Below, piece by piece: positions 1-12,494 of a stretch of 64,000 nt of DNA. Within the stretch, counting starts at the first letter, position 1. Every line of letters begins with the position of its first letter. This DNA is from Zanthoxylum bungeanum (taxonomy: Eukaryota; Streptophyta; Magnoliopsida; Sapindales; Rutaceae): assembly GCA_019454045.1 (NCBI GenBank), contig SKCR01032770.1, forward strand, positions 62,001 through 126,000. Reading direction: 5' to 3'. Position numbers and translations under genes: made by a program. The notes under the pieces were generated by a model. The model was not told the origin of the DNA. It did not search any database and saw only the letters and a list, made by a program, of their open reading frames with translations.

Positions 1-2209
1 GCCCATATCTAGCTAGGCTAGATGTGGATATGAGTATTTTGTGACCTTTACGGATGTGGCATCGTGTTATGGTTATGTATCTCTTATGAAACACAAATCG
101 GAAACTTTTAGAGTTTCGATATGAAATAGACAAACAGATCGGCTAAAGTATTAAAACTGTCACAGTAAGACTGAGATGGAAAATACTTAAGCAATAAGTT
201 TCTCAAATACTTGAAAGAGTATAATATTCTTTCAATGAGGACTCCTCCCGGAACACGTCAGTTTGACAGTGTGTCCGAACGGAGAAACCAAATTTTGTTG
301 GACATGATAAGGTTAATTATGAGTCGCTCTGAGTTACCATTTTCCTTCAAAGGATAAGCATTTAACAGTGCAATACTTATGTTGAATAAGGTTCCATGAA
401 AATCTTTTTGACAGATTTCATATTAGATATGAACAGGAAAGAAACTGGGTTTTCTAACTCTTGAAGATTTGGGATGCTGGGCATATGTTTGGATAATACC
501 AAACTAGAACGCAAATCGGATAAGTGCCTAATTGTAGGTTGTCCTAAGGAAACCAAAGTATAGTACTTATACAACTCACAAGAGAACAATTTAATTGTTG
601 CTCTCCATCCGGTTTTTCTAAGAGGAATACCTAAATGCAGTGGTAAGTGGAATGAAAGTAAAACTCGATAAAAATCAAAGTAATACTGTTCCAGGCACCG
701 ATTCTTTAATGGAACATAAACAGTTCATCAAGGATGAACCTGTACCAATAATCTTTGAATACACAAGAATCGCGTAGGTCGGAGAGAATCAGAAGACAAC
801 CTGGGAGGTATGGGTTTCTGATCTCACCTCATGAAGATGTCAATCTTATTGAGGAAATTGACTACGCATGAGAAAGTGATACAAGGTATCGACTCCCTAT
901 TATGGCAAAGTGCCATGAGTCTGAAATGGATTCCATGTATAACAACTATGTTTGGACACTAGTTTTTGTATCACAAGGCATTATGCCTATTGGTACTATA
1001 TAAGTCTTCAAGGAAGACATACGTGGATGGCAGCATACCAACGTACTAAGCTAGGCTTGTAGAGGAAAGGTATCGTTATCAAAATTGTGTTAATTACAAT
1101 GAAATATTTTACCTATTGCCACGTTAAATCCATTTGGATAATGCTTGCTGATGCTGCATGTTTCATTTATGAAATATGGCAGCTGAACCGAAAAATCGCT
1201 TTCCTGAAAAGGAAACCTTTTGGAGGATGTTTACAACATCCAGACGATTTTGTCGTATCAAAACTAGAAAACAAGGTTTGCCGGTTATTCGTTCCATATT
1301 TGGATTGAAGCAAGCATTAGGTTCTTGGAATTATCGTTTTGATGTAATCATAATGGTTTATGATTTAATTCAAAATGAGAAATGATTCTTTTGTATATAA
1401 GGAGGTTAGTGAGAGCGCACTGAAAGTGACTGTCCTAAATAATGATGATATGTCATTTCTTGGAAATGATATTCCCATATTACAATCGGTGAAAGCTTGG
1501 CTTTCATGAAAATTCTCCGTAAAATTCTTGGGAGAAACACCTTTATTCTAGGAACAAAGATCTACTGGGATAGATTTAAAGTTGTTAACACTCTCCGAGA
1601 ACTCGTATATTGAAAAATATACGTGACCTGGTGTCTCATACGCTTTGAGCATATGGAGTCACAACAGGTCAATCCAAGTGATAGTCACTGGATTGATATT
1701 AAGAACATCCGTTAGTATCTTAAAGAACTAAGGATGATATCTTAAACTATGGAGAAGGAGAACTTGAAGTGACTGGGATCACTGCTGCAAGCTTCATAAC
1801 CGATAAAAATAACGGTACTAATACCGTTTGAATAACGGAACAGTGGGCTGGAAATCTTCCAAGCAAGATAATGTTACCGAATAAACAATAAATGTGGGTT
1901 ATTACTACGGCTGAGGCAGCAATAGAAGCCATTTGGGTCGATAATAAATCTAATTAGATTAGATATAGTTCTTTTAGCAGCTGAGCTATGCGTCAGCACA
2001 GGCTAAAGAATTAATGGTCATCACCAACGATCCAAATATATACTTCGACTATTCATCTGATTCGTTCGGATCATACATCGTGGCGATGTGATGATTGAAT
2101 AAATTACATCAGACGATAATCACGCAAATCCGCTGACGAAAGCCTTTACTCAGCAGTTTGAGCGAACCGTACATAGTTCGGGTGTATGACACTCGAATGA
2201 CTGGCTATA
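1..2209 (+). pseudogene. Copia element C1: decayed integrase, RT and RNase H region
   Basis: Interior of a plus-strand Ty1/copia element whose 5' part lies outside the window. Broken reading frames show, in order, an integrase remnant (about 1-500, with a recognisable FTD...YGYV...MKHKSETF pattern spread over frames), an RT remnant (about 990-1660, with KSIWIMLADAACFIYEIWQ and, frameshifted, the copia GLKQA block near 1305) and an RNase H remnant (about 1880-2160). There are many stops and indels. The YVDD catalytic block of RT is lost near 1430-1465, and a stretch between the YIEK and PGVSYALS blocks near 1606-1640 is missing. The same two defects occur in C2, C3 and C4. The identification as copia pol rests on motif order and on the flanking polypurine tract and LTR. 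It cannot encode a functional protein. Confidence 0.85.
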
Positions 2210-2223
2210 GGGCAAGTGGAGAT
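2210..2223 (+). other. Polypurine tract of C1
   Basis: The purine-rich stretch GGGCAAGTGGAGAT lies directly before the LTR start TGTTGG. It is conserved as a CCAAGTGGGAGAT-type tract in C2, C3 and C4. In LTR elements this is the plus-strand DNA primer. Confidence 0.8.
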
Positions 2224-4066
2224 TGTTGGAAAATTATGACCTATAGCGTCACTATTTGTACAGATCATGGTGTTGTTGTACAAATTAACTATGTGACAAG
2301 GAGATTGCACTCTTATCATTATAGATTAGATCACTTAGATGTATAAATGATAGGAGGTCCTTATGATTAATACCAGATTAATAAGATATGAGTCAGTATT
2401 AATCCACGTGAGGTTTAATCATTAAATATCCCTAGTCGTAGTATTATCGAGACTAGACATCGATAATGCGGAATAGACTAGTATTACACTTGTGCGTGTT
2501 ATGGAAGCGTAATAGTATAGTTCTCATATATTTGGGTATTGGATACTCATGCAAGTGTAATAGGAGGTTGTGTTTAACGATGGTACAGAAACAGCTTCGC
2601 TCTGGATAGACCCCTCGGAATCCCATTGGTAGCATGACTATGTGTCTATGGGAATCCGTATCAGGGTAGGTGTATTTGGTTTTAACCTAGACTTGCATCA
2701 CTAATACTGGTGACAATTGGTATGCTTTAGTTTTGGTCGTCCAGGGCTTTAACAGGTTTTGTGTACGCCTCTACTGGGTATATTGAGAATCGTAGTGTAT
2801 TGGGTGTGATGTCAAGATGGAAGTATCACTTCAATCATATGGAGATGATGATCATGTAGGATACGGAACTAGTACTCTTAAATATTGCAATCATCGGGAT
2901 AATATGACTAGGTCATGTTTATCCGATTATAGAGACTAGTTACCAGAGATCCGATATGTGCTTCGTACGGGGCAAACATAATTCCGCCCCAGGCCTAGCA
3001 TTGACATCTGATACTGGATCATAATACAGAATACTACGTATTCTACGCCTGACAAAGATTGAATATTCTAGTAAGAATATTTCTCTTGTAAATTGGTTAG
3101 CACGTAGTACGAGGTACGTAATTAATCGGATAGTCCTATGATCGGATTTACTGCCAACATATCCATAGGTCTCTTGGGTCGCTTCCCAAAGATTCACCGA
3201 TGACAGTTGACATAAACTAGAATTAATCTGGGATTAATTAAAGATGGAGAAAATTAATCTAGGATTAATTGAGGTATTATTTATATGGGATTAATGTGTT
3301 CGAAAGAGAGAGAGCGCGATTAATTTGGAATTAATCGGTAGAATAAATTTAATAGTTAAATTTGATTTTTCTATTTTATTTATTTGTATGGGCTAAAATT
3401 AATATATCGGATATATTAATATGAATTGGATTTCATTACGAAATTAAAGTCGGACTTTAATACGAATGAACGAATTAATTTATAAATAATTCATAAACAG
3501 TATTCGTAATAAATTTACGAGGCGTCGTTATTTAATTAAATTAGATTTAATTATTTAATGATGAGAATTCGTTTAATCGGATTAAACGGATCCGAGCCGC
3601 GGCAAACATTCGTAGAATCCATTTGAATTTTGAATTCAAATGTGGGGCCCACTTTAAATGTAGTAGTTGGGAGGGTGGTTGGCATTTATGCCATACCATC
3701 CACTTTCCAACCACCTTGGAATGGTTTTGGCAAAACCATTTACCCAAGAACCTTGTTTAGGTGAAAATGATAAATTGGTATTTACCAAAACCCCTCTCTC
3801 TCTCTCATTTGTGTAGAGAATACAAAAAACACAAACCCTAGACACACCTTGGGCGTGAACTTAAAGCCTCTCATCTCTTTGATTTTGTTTCAAAATCAAC
3901 AAAGCTAGCACTTGTAGAAGTCTTCTAAGGTGATAGGGAAACCAACTCAAAGTTTGGAATCAACAAAGGAAGGATCTTCAATGTAAGTAATTCCGCAGCT
4001 TATAATGAATTTATGAACATATTTTCTTGCTTATTAGATCCTTGGCATGTTATAGGAACACTAACA
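2224..4066 (+). repeat. 3' LTR of copia element C1
   Basis: The 1843-bp LTR starts TGTTGGAAAATTATGACC and ends GGAACACTAACA, so it has the usual TG...CA ends. It aligns by eye along its whole length with the LTRs of C2 to C5. It carries the dense palindrome array described separately and a CT-rich segment near 3785-3810. The 5' LTR is outside the window. The bases after it (from 4067) belong to the LTR of C2 in opposite orientation, so C1 probably inserted into that LTR. Confidence 0.85.
3221..3641 (+). repeat. Array of short palindromes with 3-base centres in the C1 LTR
   Basis: Consecutive palindromes lie at 3221-3239 (AATTAATC-TGG-GATTAATT), 3252-3270 (centre TAG), 3319-3337 (TGG), 3398-3420 (10-bp arms, CGG), 3443-3461 (ATTAAAGT-CGG-ACTTTAAT), 3534-3552 (TAG), 3570-3588 (CGTTTAAT-CGG-ATTAAACG) and 3621-3641 (9-bp arms, TTG). 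A weaker one lies at 3472-3492. Arms are perfect in the eight listed first. Function unknown; see findings. Confidence 0.85.
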
Positions 4067-5034
4067 ATCTGGTTATCAGACTATCCGATTAAGTGCGTTC
4101 CTCGTACTACGTGCTAACAGATTTACAAGACATGGTTGGCTTCTAGTAAAACACCGTGCCTACCTAATTCTCCAGAAATATTCTTACTGGAATATACAAT
4201 CTATGTCAGGCGTAGAATACGTAGTACTGCGTATTGCGATCCAGTATTAGATGTCACATGCAAGGCTTGGAGCTAGAATAGTGTCTGCCCCGTACGAAGC
4301 ATATATCTGATCACAAGTAACTAGTCTCTTTAATCGGATAATCATGACGTTGTCATATTATCCCGATGGTTGCAACATATTAGAGTACCAGTTGTGTATC
4401 CCTGCGTGATTATCATCTTCATATGACTGAAGTGATACTTCCATCTTGACATCACATCCAATTCTCTACGATTCTCAATAAACCAAGAAGAGGCGTACAC
4501 AAAACCTGTTAAAGTCCTGGACGACCAAAACTAAAGCGTAATGATTGTTGCAAGTATTAGCGATGCAAGTCTCAGGTTAAGACCAAATACACCTACCCTG
4601 AATCAGATTCCCATAGACACATTGTCATACAACCAATGGATTCCGTGGGGTCTATCCGGAGCGAAGCTGTTTCCGTACCATCGATAAACACAACATTCTA
4701 TTACAGTTGCATAAGTATTCAATATTTAAATATATGAGAACTATGCCGTTATGCTCCCACAACGCGCACAAGTGCAATACTAGTCTATTCCGTATTATCA
4801 ATGTCCAGTCTTGATAATACTACGACTAGGGATATTTAATGATTAAAGCTTATTGGATTGATACTGTCTCATATCTTACAATTCGGAACTAATCATAAGG
4901 ACTTTTATCACTTTATATTTAAGTAATATAATTACAAATGATAAAAGAGCAGTTTCCTTTGTCACACAGTTAATTTGTACAACAAAACCATGTTCTTTAC
5001 AAATAGTGATGCTATAGGTCATAATCGTCCAACA
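4067..5034 (-). repeat. 3' LTR of copia element C2, truncated by C1
   Basis: This is the reverse complement of the family LTR. It matches the C2 right LTR from about 11971 onward (same GACTATCCGATTAAGTGCG block) and ends TCCAACA at 5034, just before the polypurine tract. About 1 kb of the LTR is missing on the left. Nested insertion of C1 into this LTR explains this, the remainder then lying left of the window. Confidence 0.8.
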
Positions 5035-5048
5035 GTCTCCCACTTGGC
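5035..5048 (-). other. Polypurine tract of C2
   Basis: GTCTCCCACTTGGC on the plus strand, which reads as a purine-rich tract on the minus strand immediately before the LTR start TGTTGG. Confidence 0.75.
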
Positions 5049-7960
5049 CTATAGCCAATCACTCAAGTGTCCTACACCTGAACTATGTACGGGTCGCTCA
5101 AACTGCTGCTGAGAAACAGCTTTCGTCAGCGGATTTGTAAGATTATCATCTGATGCATTTTATTCGATCATCACATCGCCACGATAATGATCTGACGAAT
5201 TAGATGAAATAGTCGAAGTATATACTTGGATCGTTGATGAGACCGTGATTCTTTAGCCTGTGCTGTAGCCTAGCTCAGCTGCTAACATAACTATACCTAA
5301 TCCAATTAGGAATTTTAATAGAGCCAAAATTCTTCCTTTTTGCTGCCTCAGCTGCAGTAATTTTCCGCTTTTGTCATTTATTCGGCAACAGTATCTTGCT
5401 TGGAAGATTTCCAGCTCACTGTTCCGTTATTCAAACTATATAGTACCCTTATTGTGACTTAAAGTCGTCTTTATCGGTTTGGAAACTTGCAACGGTGAAC
5501 CTAGTCACTTCAAGTTCTCATTCTCCATAACTTAAGAAAGCATCCTTAGTTCGTTTAAGATACTTAAGGATGTTCTTAACATCAATCCTGTGACTATCAC
5601 CTGGATTAACCTTATAGCGTCTACATATGCTCAAAACATATGAGACATCAAGTCACATACATTTCAAAAATATACGAACACTGAGAGAGTGTCAGCAGCT
5701 TTCTAGATCTATCTCAGTAAATCTTTATTCCTAGAATGAAGCCTGCTTCTCCCAGGTATTCCATGGAGAATTTAATGAAAGCCAAGCTTTCACCGATTAT
5801 ATTATGGGAATGTTATTTCCAAGAAATAATATATCATCTTTATAGGACAATCATTGTCAGTGCGCTCCCACTAACCTTCTTATATACACAAGATTCATCA
5901 TCATTTTGAATTAAATCATATACCATTATGATTACATCAAAAATGATGGTTCCAAGAATTCAATGCTTGCTTCAATCCATAAATGGATTGATTTAACCTG
6001 CAAACCTTGTTTACTTGTTTTAGTACGATAAAACCGTTAGGATGTTCATAAACATCCTCCTAAAGGTTTCCGTTAAGGAAAGCGGTTTTGGCGTTCAGCT
6101 GTCATATTTCATAAATGAAAAATGTAGCATTAGCAAGCATTATCCAAATGGATTTAATCATGGCAACAAGTGAAAAAGTTTCGTCGTAGTTGATACTATG
6201 TCGTTGACGATACCCTTTATGTACAAGCCTAGTTGTGTAAATTTGTATGTTGCCATCTATGTATGTCTTCTTTGAAGACTCATATAGTACCAATAGGCAC
6301 AATGCCTTTTGGTACATCAACCAGTATCCAAACTTAGTTGGTATACATGGAATCCATTTCAGACTTCATGGCACTTTGCCATAAAAGGGAGTCGATACCT
6401 TGTATCACTTCCTCATACGTAGTCGGTTCATTATCCTCAATAAGATTGACATCTACATGAGGTGAGATCAGAAACCCATACCTCCTAGGTTGTTTTCTGA
6501 CTCTCTCTGACCTACACGGTTATTGTGTATTCGAAGATTATTGGTACAGTTTCATCCCTGATGAACTGTTGGTGTTCCGTAAGGATTCAGTGCCTGGAAC
6601 AGTATTACTGCGATTTTCATCGAGTTTTACTTTCCTCCCACTTTCCACTTCATTTAGGTATTCCTCTTAGGAAATACCGCATGGAGGTAATAATTACATT
6701 GTTCTCTTACTTTGGTTTCCTTAGGATAACCAATTACAAATAAACACTTATCCGATTTGGATTCTAGTTTAGTATCATCCAAACATTTAGTGTATTTCCA
6801 GCATTTCCAAATCTTAAGGAATGTGAAACCCGGTTTCTTTCCTGTTCATATCTAATATGAAGTCTGTCTAACAGATTTTCATGGAACCTTATTCAAAATA
6901 AGCATTGCACTGTTTAATACGTATCCTTAGAAGGAAATAGGTAGCTCAGAGTGACTCATCATCAACCTCATTATGTCCAACAAAGTTCGGTTTCTCTGTT
7001 CGGACACACCGTCAAATTGAGGTGTCCCAGGAGGAGTCCACTATAAAAGAATATTATATTTTTTCAAGTAATCTTGAAACTCATATGTTTAAGTATTTTA
7101 CACTATGGTCCGACCGTAATGCTTTTTACTTTTACCGGTCTGTTTTCTCACTTCGTGTCAAAACTCTTTGAATTACTCAAAAGTTTCTGACTTGTGTTTC
7201 ATAAGATACACATAACCATAACGCGATGCCACATCCATAAAGGTTACGAAGTATTCATATCCATATCTAGCCTAGCTAGACTTGGGCCCACTTACATCAC
7301 CATGAACGAGGGCTAACAGCTCGTGGCACTTGCACTTTTACCAAGTAAAAGGTGTTTTAGGCACTTTGCCTAATAAACTAGATTTGTAGACATCATTTGA
7401 ATTAGAATCAAATCCTTCCTAGTACCCACTCTTCGAAAGTGTGGATATACTTGTCTTGTTAATGTGTTCTAGACAACAATGCCACAAATAAGTCTCATCT
7501 GATTAATTCAGTTTAAGCTATTTTTTTGTCATGTTATATGTTTGAGATTCATTTATATTCAAAATATAAACACTGTTATTCACATCTAATGTGCTTATCT
7601 CAATATCATCTTTATAAAAAAAAACTTAGGGTTCTAGAATATAAAGGCATACCCGCAACAGGTTAAACTAGATATAGAGATAATGTTCCTAGTCAAACTA
7701 GATACATTGTAACAGTTTCCTAATTTAAGTACATGCCTAAAGGGCAGTTCCAAAACTTAGGTTTCCACAGCCAAAACAACGACTCTCATCCCGTTTCTGA
7801 TTTGCATGTCAATCTCACATGAAGTCAGTATCCTGCTAATCAGCAGATCCCGTACATCAGTACATATATTTATGTACCACATCCAGTATCTAAAATCTAA
7901 TTTTAAAACCAGTAGTGAACATGTTTATAACAAACATCCTTGAAGTCGGAGCCTTATCCC
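5049..7960 (-). pseudogene. Copia element C2: decayed protease, integrase, RT and RNase H
   Basis: Minus-strand pol of the same family. Reading leftward from 7960: a protease remnant near 7890 (ILDTGCGT, the retroviral aspartic protease signature), a GAG-pre-integrase block near 7430-7510 (ETYLWHCCLEHINKT...STLSKS), an integrase remnant about 6950-7290, an RT remnant about 5640-6420 (MMYQKALCLLVLYESSKKTYIDG... and KSIWIMLANATFFIYEI at 6102-6320) and RNase H to about 5090. Frames are broken throughout. The YVDD block near 5825-5860 reads as a stop followed by DD. The YIEK-to-PGVSYALS deletion near 5650-5690 is shared with the other copies. Confidence 0.85.
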
Positions 7961-8640
7961 ATCTTCACTTCCTTCACGTCTGCCTTGTCTATACGGAAGT
8001 CATGCTTCCAATGACCCCGTTTGCCACAGTTTAGGCAGACATCTTGGGATATGTCCTTTTTCTTTCCTAGAAGACTGTGACGAATTTTGCCTTGCCCTTT
8101 TCTTCATATCCCCAGAAGTCTTCGACCAAGCCTTGATCTTCTGGGATGTTGAAGTAAGATGCGCCTTGCGCTCATTGCCCTTTTGCAAACACTGGCTCTG
8201 TCTCCTTGAGCATAGCCATGAACTCTCCAAGAGTTTTCTATTGCATTTAGTACTTCTAATATCCAAAATAGATCTATGAAGATCCTTTAATTTCAACATC
8301 ATAGTATAAGGATCTAATCCTTAGTTTTGATGAAGAAATTAAGGAGTCTTTGCCGCAAGCAGAACGAATTGAGCACTAAAGTTTTCATCACTATGAGTCT
8401 TCCAAAGCTCATGCTCCACTATTTGCTCAACTCCAGGCTTAGGCCCGAAAGGTCGTTCTATCAAATAGAGTAACTTCTCAACTCCCAGGACTATCCTGAG
8501 ATTCGTTTCCCATTCTAGAAAATTATACCGTTAAAGACATTTTCACATAGGATTATGTTCTTTGACGCTAATCTTTCAGTTATCTTGATTGCTATAGTCC
8601 AACTATCCAATCAACGATTTCGGGTACGATCTAATGTAAT
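7961..8640 (-). pseudogene. Copia element C2: gag remnant with zinc knuckle
   Basis: The minus strand shows the end of gag. Near 8005-8045 the frame reads CLNCGKRGHWKHDF, a CX2CX4HX4C nucleocapsid knuckle whose last cysteine has become phenylalanine. Upstream (8100-8300) it matches the basic Ser/Lys/Gln-rich gag linker of C5 (AHLTSTSQK...AWSKTSGDMKKR). The N-terminal part up to about 8600 is detectable by nucleotide similarity to C5 17412-18000 but is frameshifted. C2 and C5 are the only copies that keep most of gag. Confidence 0.75.
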
Positions 8641-8815
8641 GATTACTATAGTTTAACTATATAACTAATTACATTTTGATTGGTTAAATTCAAATATATA
8701 TTGATTATTATAATCCAATTATATAATCAACTATAAATGATCAGTAAAATTCAAATATTTTGATTATTATAATCCAATTATATAATCAACTATAAATGAA
8801 GTAGTTTGAATACAG
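8636..8815 (-). repeat. AT-rich tandem repeats before gag in C2
   Basis: Three to four imperfect repeats of a unit containing TATAATCCAATTATATAATC followed by AACTATAAATGA. Each unit contains TATAAT-TGG-ATTATA on the element strand, a 3-base-centred palindrome. Expanded versions occur in C3 (about 50340-50560) and C4 (about 57895-58060), and a short one in C5 just before the gag start. Confidence 0.7.
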
Positions 8816-10972
8816 TTCAACTATTTAATTAAAATAACAATTTAATATTAGCCCAACTAATATATTTATTAATAAATAATGACGAAAATTGAAATGAGCG
8901 CGTATTGGCAAGTATCTAAATGAAATTGTAAATTTAATACTTGCCTCCCACTATTTTTCGGCGAGACTCTAACCCTGTGTTGAGTACTCGGGAAACCTAG
9001 TTTCCTAGTAGGTTAGGATCCCGTTAAATAACACACAATCTTGACTTTGGCCAACAAGCTGTATGATATTTAAATAGGTAGATCTCTTAAATCAATTAGA
9101 TCTTATCCAATTCCTAGATCCGGTAGGTGCACCTCCAAGTCCGAAACATATATACAATATATATGCCAATATATCCAATATATTTTCCTAACATTTTCCT
9201 CTGAATTAACTAAGCATTGGCTTTGGCACAACAAGCTTAATGATTCCAATCAAGCGGGACCCATTGACTTTGGAAAGCTTCGTAATCTATGTCGATGAAC
9301 AAGAAGTGATATTGACTTTGGCCAACAAATCATAATTTGCCCAAGGCATGTGATATGGAACGAAGCCTTCATGATTCAAACACATCCTCGATGGACAAAG
9401 GGCTTGACTTTGGCCAACAAACCAATGCCAATCTTGGATCTTGAAAATGAATCATTCAATGGAAGGAAAACTCTTAATATTTGTTGAGGGTTTTTTGTGT
9501 AATTGGAAACCAATTAATTATCTTTGATTAGGTCTCATCATAAACCCTTAAGCATGCAGTCTAAAAGCATAATAAGGCGCGGTAAATAAATTAATAATGA
9601 TATGCGGATGGATATCTCACAAATTATTCATAGAACAAATCACTCCATTTTCTCTCACCGGCTAGAACTATTCTAACTTTTACCAAATTACATAATACAA
9701 TAAAGAAACCTCATTAACATTGAGGGGAATTGGTGAGAAGATAATTACAAAGAGTAAAGAGATAGAAGGCTGGACACGCAGGTCCAATTAATAAATTCTA
9801 AAATTATTACAATTTTCAAAATTGCCCTCACCCTTCTAATATTCATCCGATATACATTATTCATCAACACATTCATGTATTCATACGAAGCATGTTATTC
9901 AATCAATCTAATCCAATTAATTAATCTTTGAATTAATGACCATCCAATGTTCAAACAATGATTTGATTTGCGCGAGTCCAACTCGTTTAAGAATAAATAC
10001 TTTTAAGTACGTATTCTTGAATTATATCAAACTACAACTTTAAATCTAATTTATTTGTATTCAATACTAATTCAAATTTAATTCCAAATTAAACACTTAC
10101 ACTTATTTATATGCCTTAAAGACTTGGATTCCAAATCCAATCTTGATGGGTCTCAAAGGCCTAATAACATCCAATGCCATTTTAATTAAAATCCAATGGG
10201 CTTTTAATTGATTCTTGAGGCATGGGCTTTGGCCATAATGGATCAAACCCAAAATGCCAAGGCCCAATAGGAATCACCCTATTGCCAACAAATCAATTTA
10301 CGCCCATTAGGCCCAATTAAATTCTTTAAAGGGCCAAGTGATGTATTTGGACTTTATGCAATTGGTTTTGGGCCCAATTGGATCCAATCCAAAAGTCCAA
10401 AACCAAACTTGGTCAAACCAAGCCCATTAAGCCCAAATACACACTTTTAGCCCAATAAACTTTAAAAGGACAATTATTATAATTTTAATATTCCAAATAT
10501 TTTAATTATTATAATAAGTGTATTAGCCATGATTAATTAATTAACCTTAATATTTCCAAAACATCAATTAACTAATTAATCATGCTTAAGTTAATCAATT
10601 TATGCTCAACACAAATTGAAGCAAAACATATCATTTTCATGCTCAACATGCTCTTTGAATTTATCATAAACATTATTGACTTTGATTCCAATCTAATCAA
10701 ACCAACAATCAATATTTATATATGTATTTAAACACATCCAATGATGTTATAAAAAAAATCAAAGTGCAATCCAAGGCAGTGAGCATTCGGCCAAGGTAAG
10801 GTATTTGGATTTTTTTTTGATTCAATCAATTTATCTCAAATCTAATCATGCATAACTCTAAGTTATCATATTCTAAGCATACTCAAACAATCAATTTGAA
10901 GAAATCATGCTCAAAACATAAAAATCCCAAATTAAAGTCTCAAGAACCATAGAATTTTCATGCGTAAAATTG
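8816..10972 (-). other. Untranslated leader of C2
   Basis: No coding potential is seen between the primer site and gag. The leader aligns with those of C3, C4 and C5. It contains four copies of the TTGTTGGCCAAAGTCAAG-type motif (reverse complements near 9041, 9218, 9312 and 9403) and a palindrome AATATAT-CCA-ATATATT at 9168-9184. It also has repeated GGGCC/GGCCC-containing stretches at 10200-10450. Confidence 0.7.
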
Positions 10973-10986
10973 GCTCATGATACTAT
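10973..10986 (-). other. Primer binding site of C2
   Basis: On the minus strand ATAGTATCATGAGC follows the LTR end ...CTAACA. It is a decayed form of the TGGTATCAGAGC site complementary to initiator-Met tRNA. Confidence 0.7.
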
Positions 10987-12494
10987 TGTTAGTGTTCCTA
11001 GAACATGCCAAAGATCTAATAAGCATGAAAGTGTGTGATTAAGATCATTAGAAGTTGCGGAATATACTTACAATGAACGGATTGGAATTTAAAATTTTGA
11101 GAAGAGATCTCCAAGACCAACCTTTCAATGTTGATTCCAAGCTTTGAGTTGTTTCCCTATCACATTTGTTGATCTTTGAAGTGCTAGCTTTGAATAATTT
11201 TGCCACAAAATCAAAGAGAGGATGAGACCATATTCATGCCCAAATGGATGAACTAGGGTTTTTTTTTTTTTTTTTTGTGTTTGTGAGATGTGTTACCAAA
11301 TGAGAGAGATAGAAGACTTTTGGTAAAAACCAATTTACCATTTTCAGCTAAACAAGTTGGTTGGGTAAATGGATTCACCAAAATCATTTCAAGGTGGTTG
11401 GAAAGTAGGTGGTTTGGCATAAATGCCAACAACTACTCTCCCAACTACCACATGTGAAGTGGGCCCCACTTTTGAATTCAAAATTCAAACTTCAAATGAT
11501 TTCTACGAATATTTGCCGCGGCTCGGATCCGTTTAATCCGATTAAATGAATTTTCATCGCTAAATAATTAAATCTACTTTAATTAAATAACGACGCCTCG
11601 TAAATATATTACGAATGCCGTTTATGAATTAATTATAAATTAATATGTTCGTATGCATTAAAGTCCGACTTTAATTTCACATTGAAATCTAATTCCAATT
11701 AATATATTCGATATATTAATTTTAGCCCATATCGATAAATTAAATAGAAAAATCAAATTTAACTATTAAATTTATTTTACCGATTAATTCCAAATTAATC
11801 GCGCTCTCTCTCTTCCGAACACATTTAATCCCAGATCAAATCATGCCTCAATTAATCCCAGATAAATTTTTCTCTCTTAATTAATCCCAGATTAATTCTA
11901 ATTTAAGTCAACTGCCATCGGTGAATCTTTGGGAAGCGACTCAAGAGACCTCTGGATATGTTGACAGTAAATCCGGTTATCGAACTATCCGATTAAGTGC
12001 GTACCTCGTACTACGTGTTAATTGATTTATAAGACATGGTTGGCTTCTAGCAAAGCACCGTGCCTACCCAATTCTCCAGAAATATTCTTACTGAAATATA
12101 CAATCTATGTCAGACGTAGAATACATAGTATTACGTATTGCGATCCAGTATCAGATGTCACATGTAAGGTCTGGGGCTGAAATAGTGTCTGCCCCGTACG
12201 AAGCATATATCGGATCACAAGTAACTAGTCTCTTTAATCGGATAATCATGACGTTGTCATATTATCCCGATGGTTGCGACATATTAGAGTACCAGTTGTG
12301 GATCATCATCTTCATATGACTGAAGTGATACTTCCATCTTGACATCACATCCAATACTCTACGATTCTCAATAAACCCAGAAGAGGCGTACACATAACCT
12401 GTTAAAGTCCGGATGACCAAAATTAAAGCGTAATGATTGTCACAAGTATTAGCGATGCAAGTCTCATGTTAAGATCAAATACACCTACCCTGGA
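10987..12494 (-). repeat. 5' LTR of copia element C2, truncated
   Basis: The reverse-complement LTR begins TGTTAGTGTTCC and runs through the whole palindrome array (about 11530-11900, including ATTAAAGT-CCG-ACTTTAAT). It then matches the left LTR up to ACACCTACCCTG near 12490, where similarity stops. About 460 bp of the LTR are lost, and the next sequence belongs to the Tat element. An 18-base poly-T run sits near 11256-11273. Confidence 0.8.
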
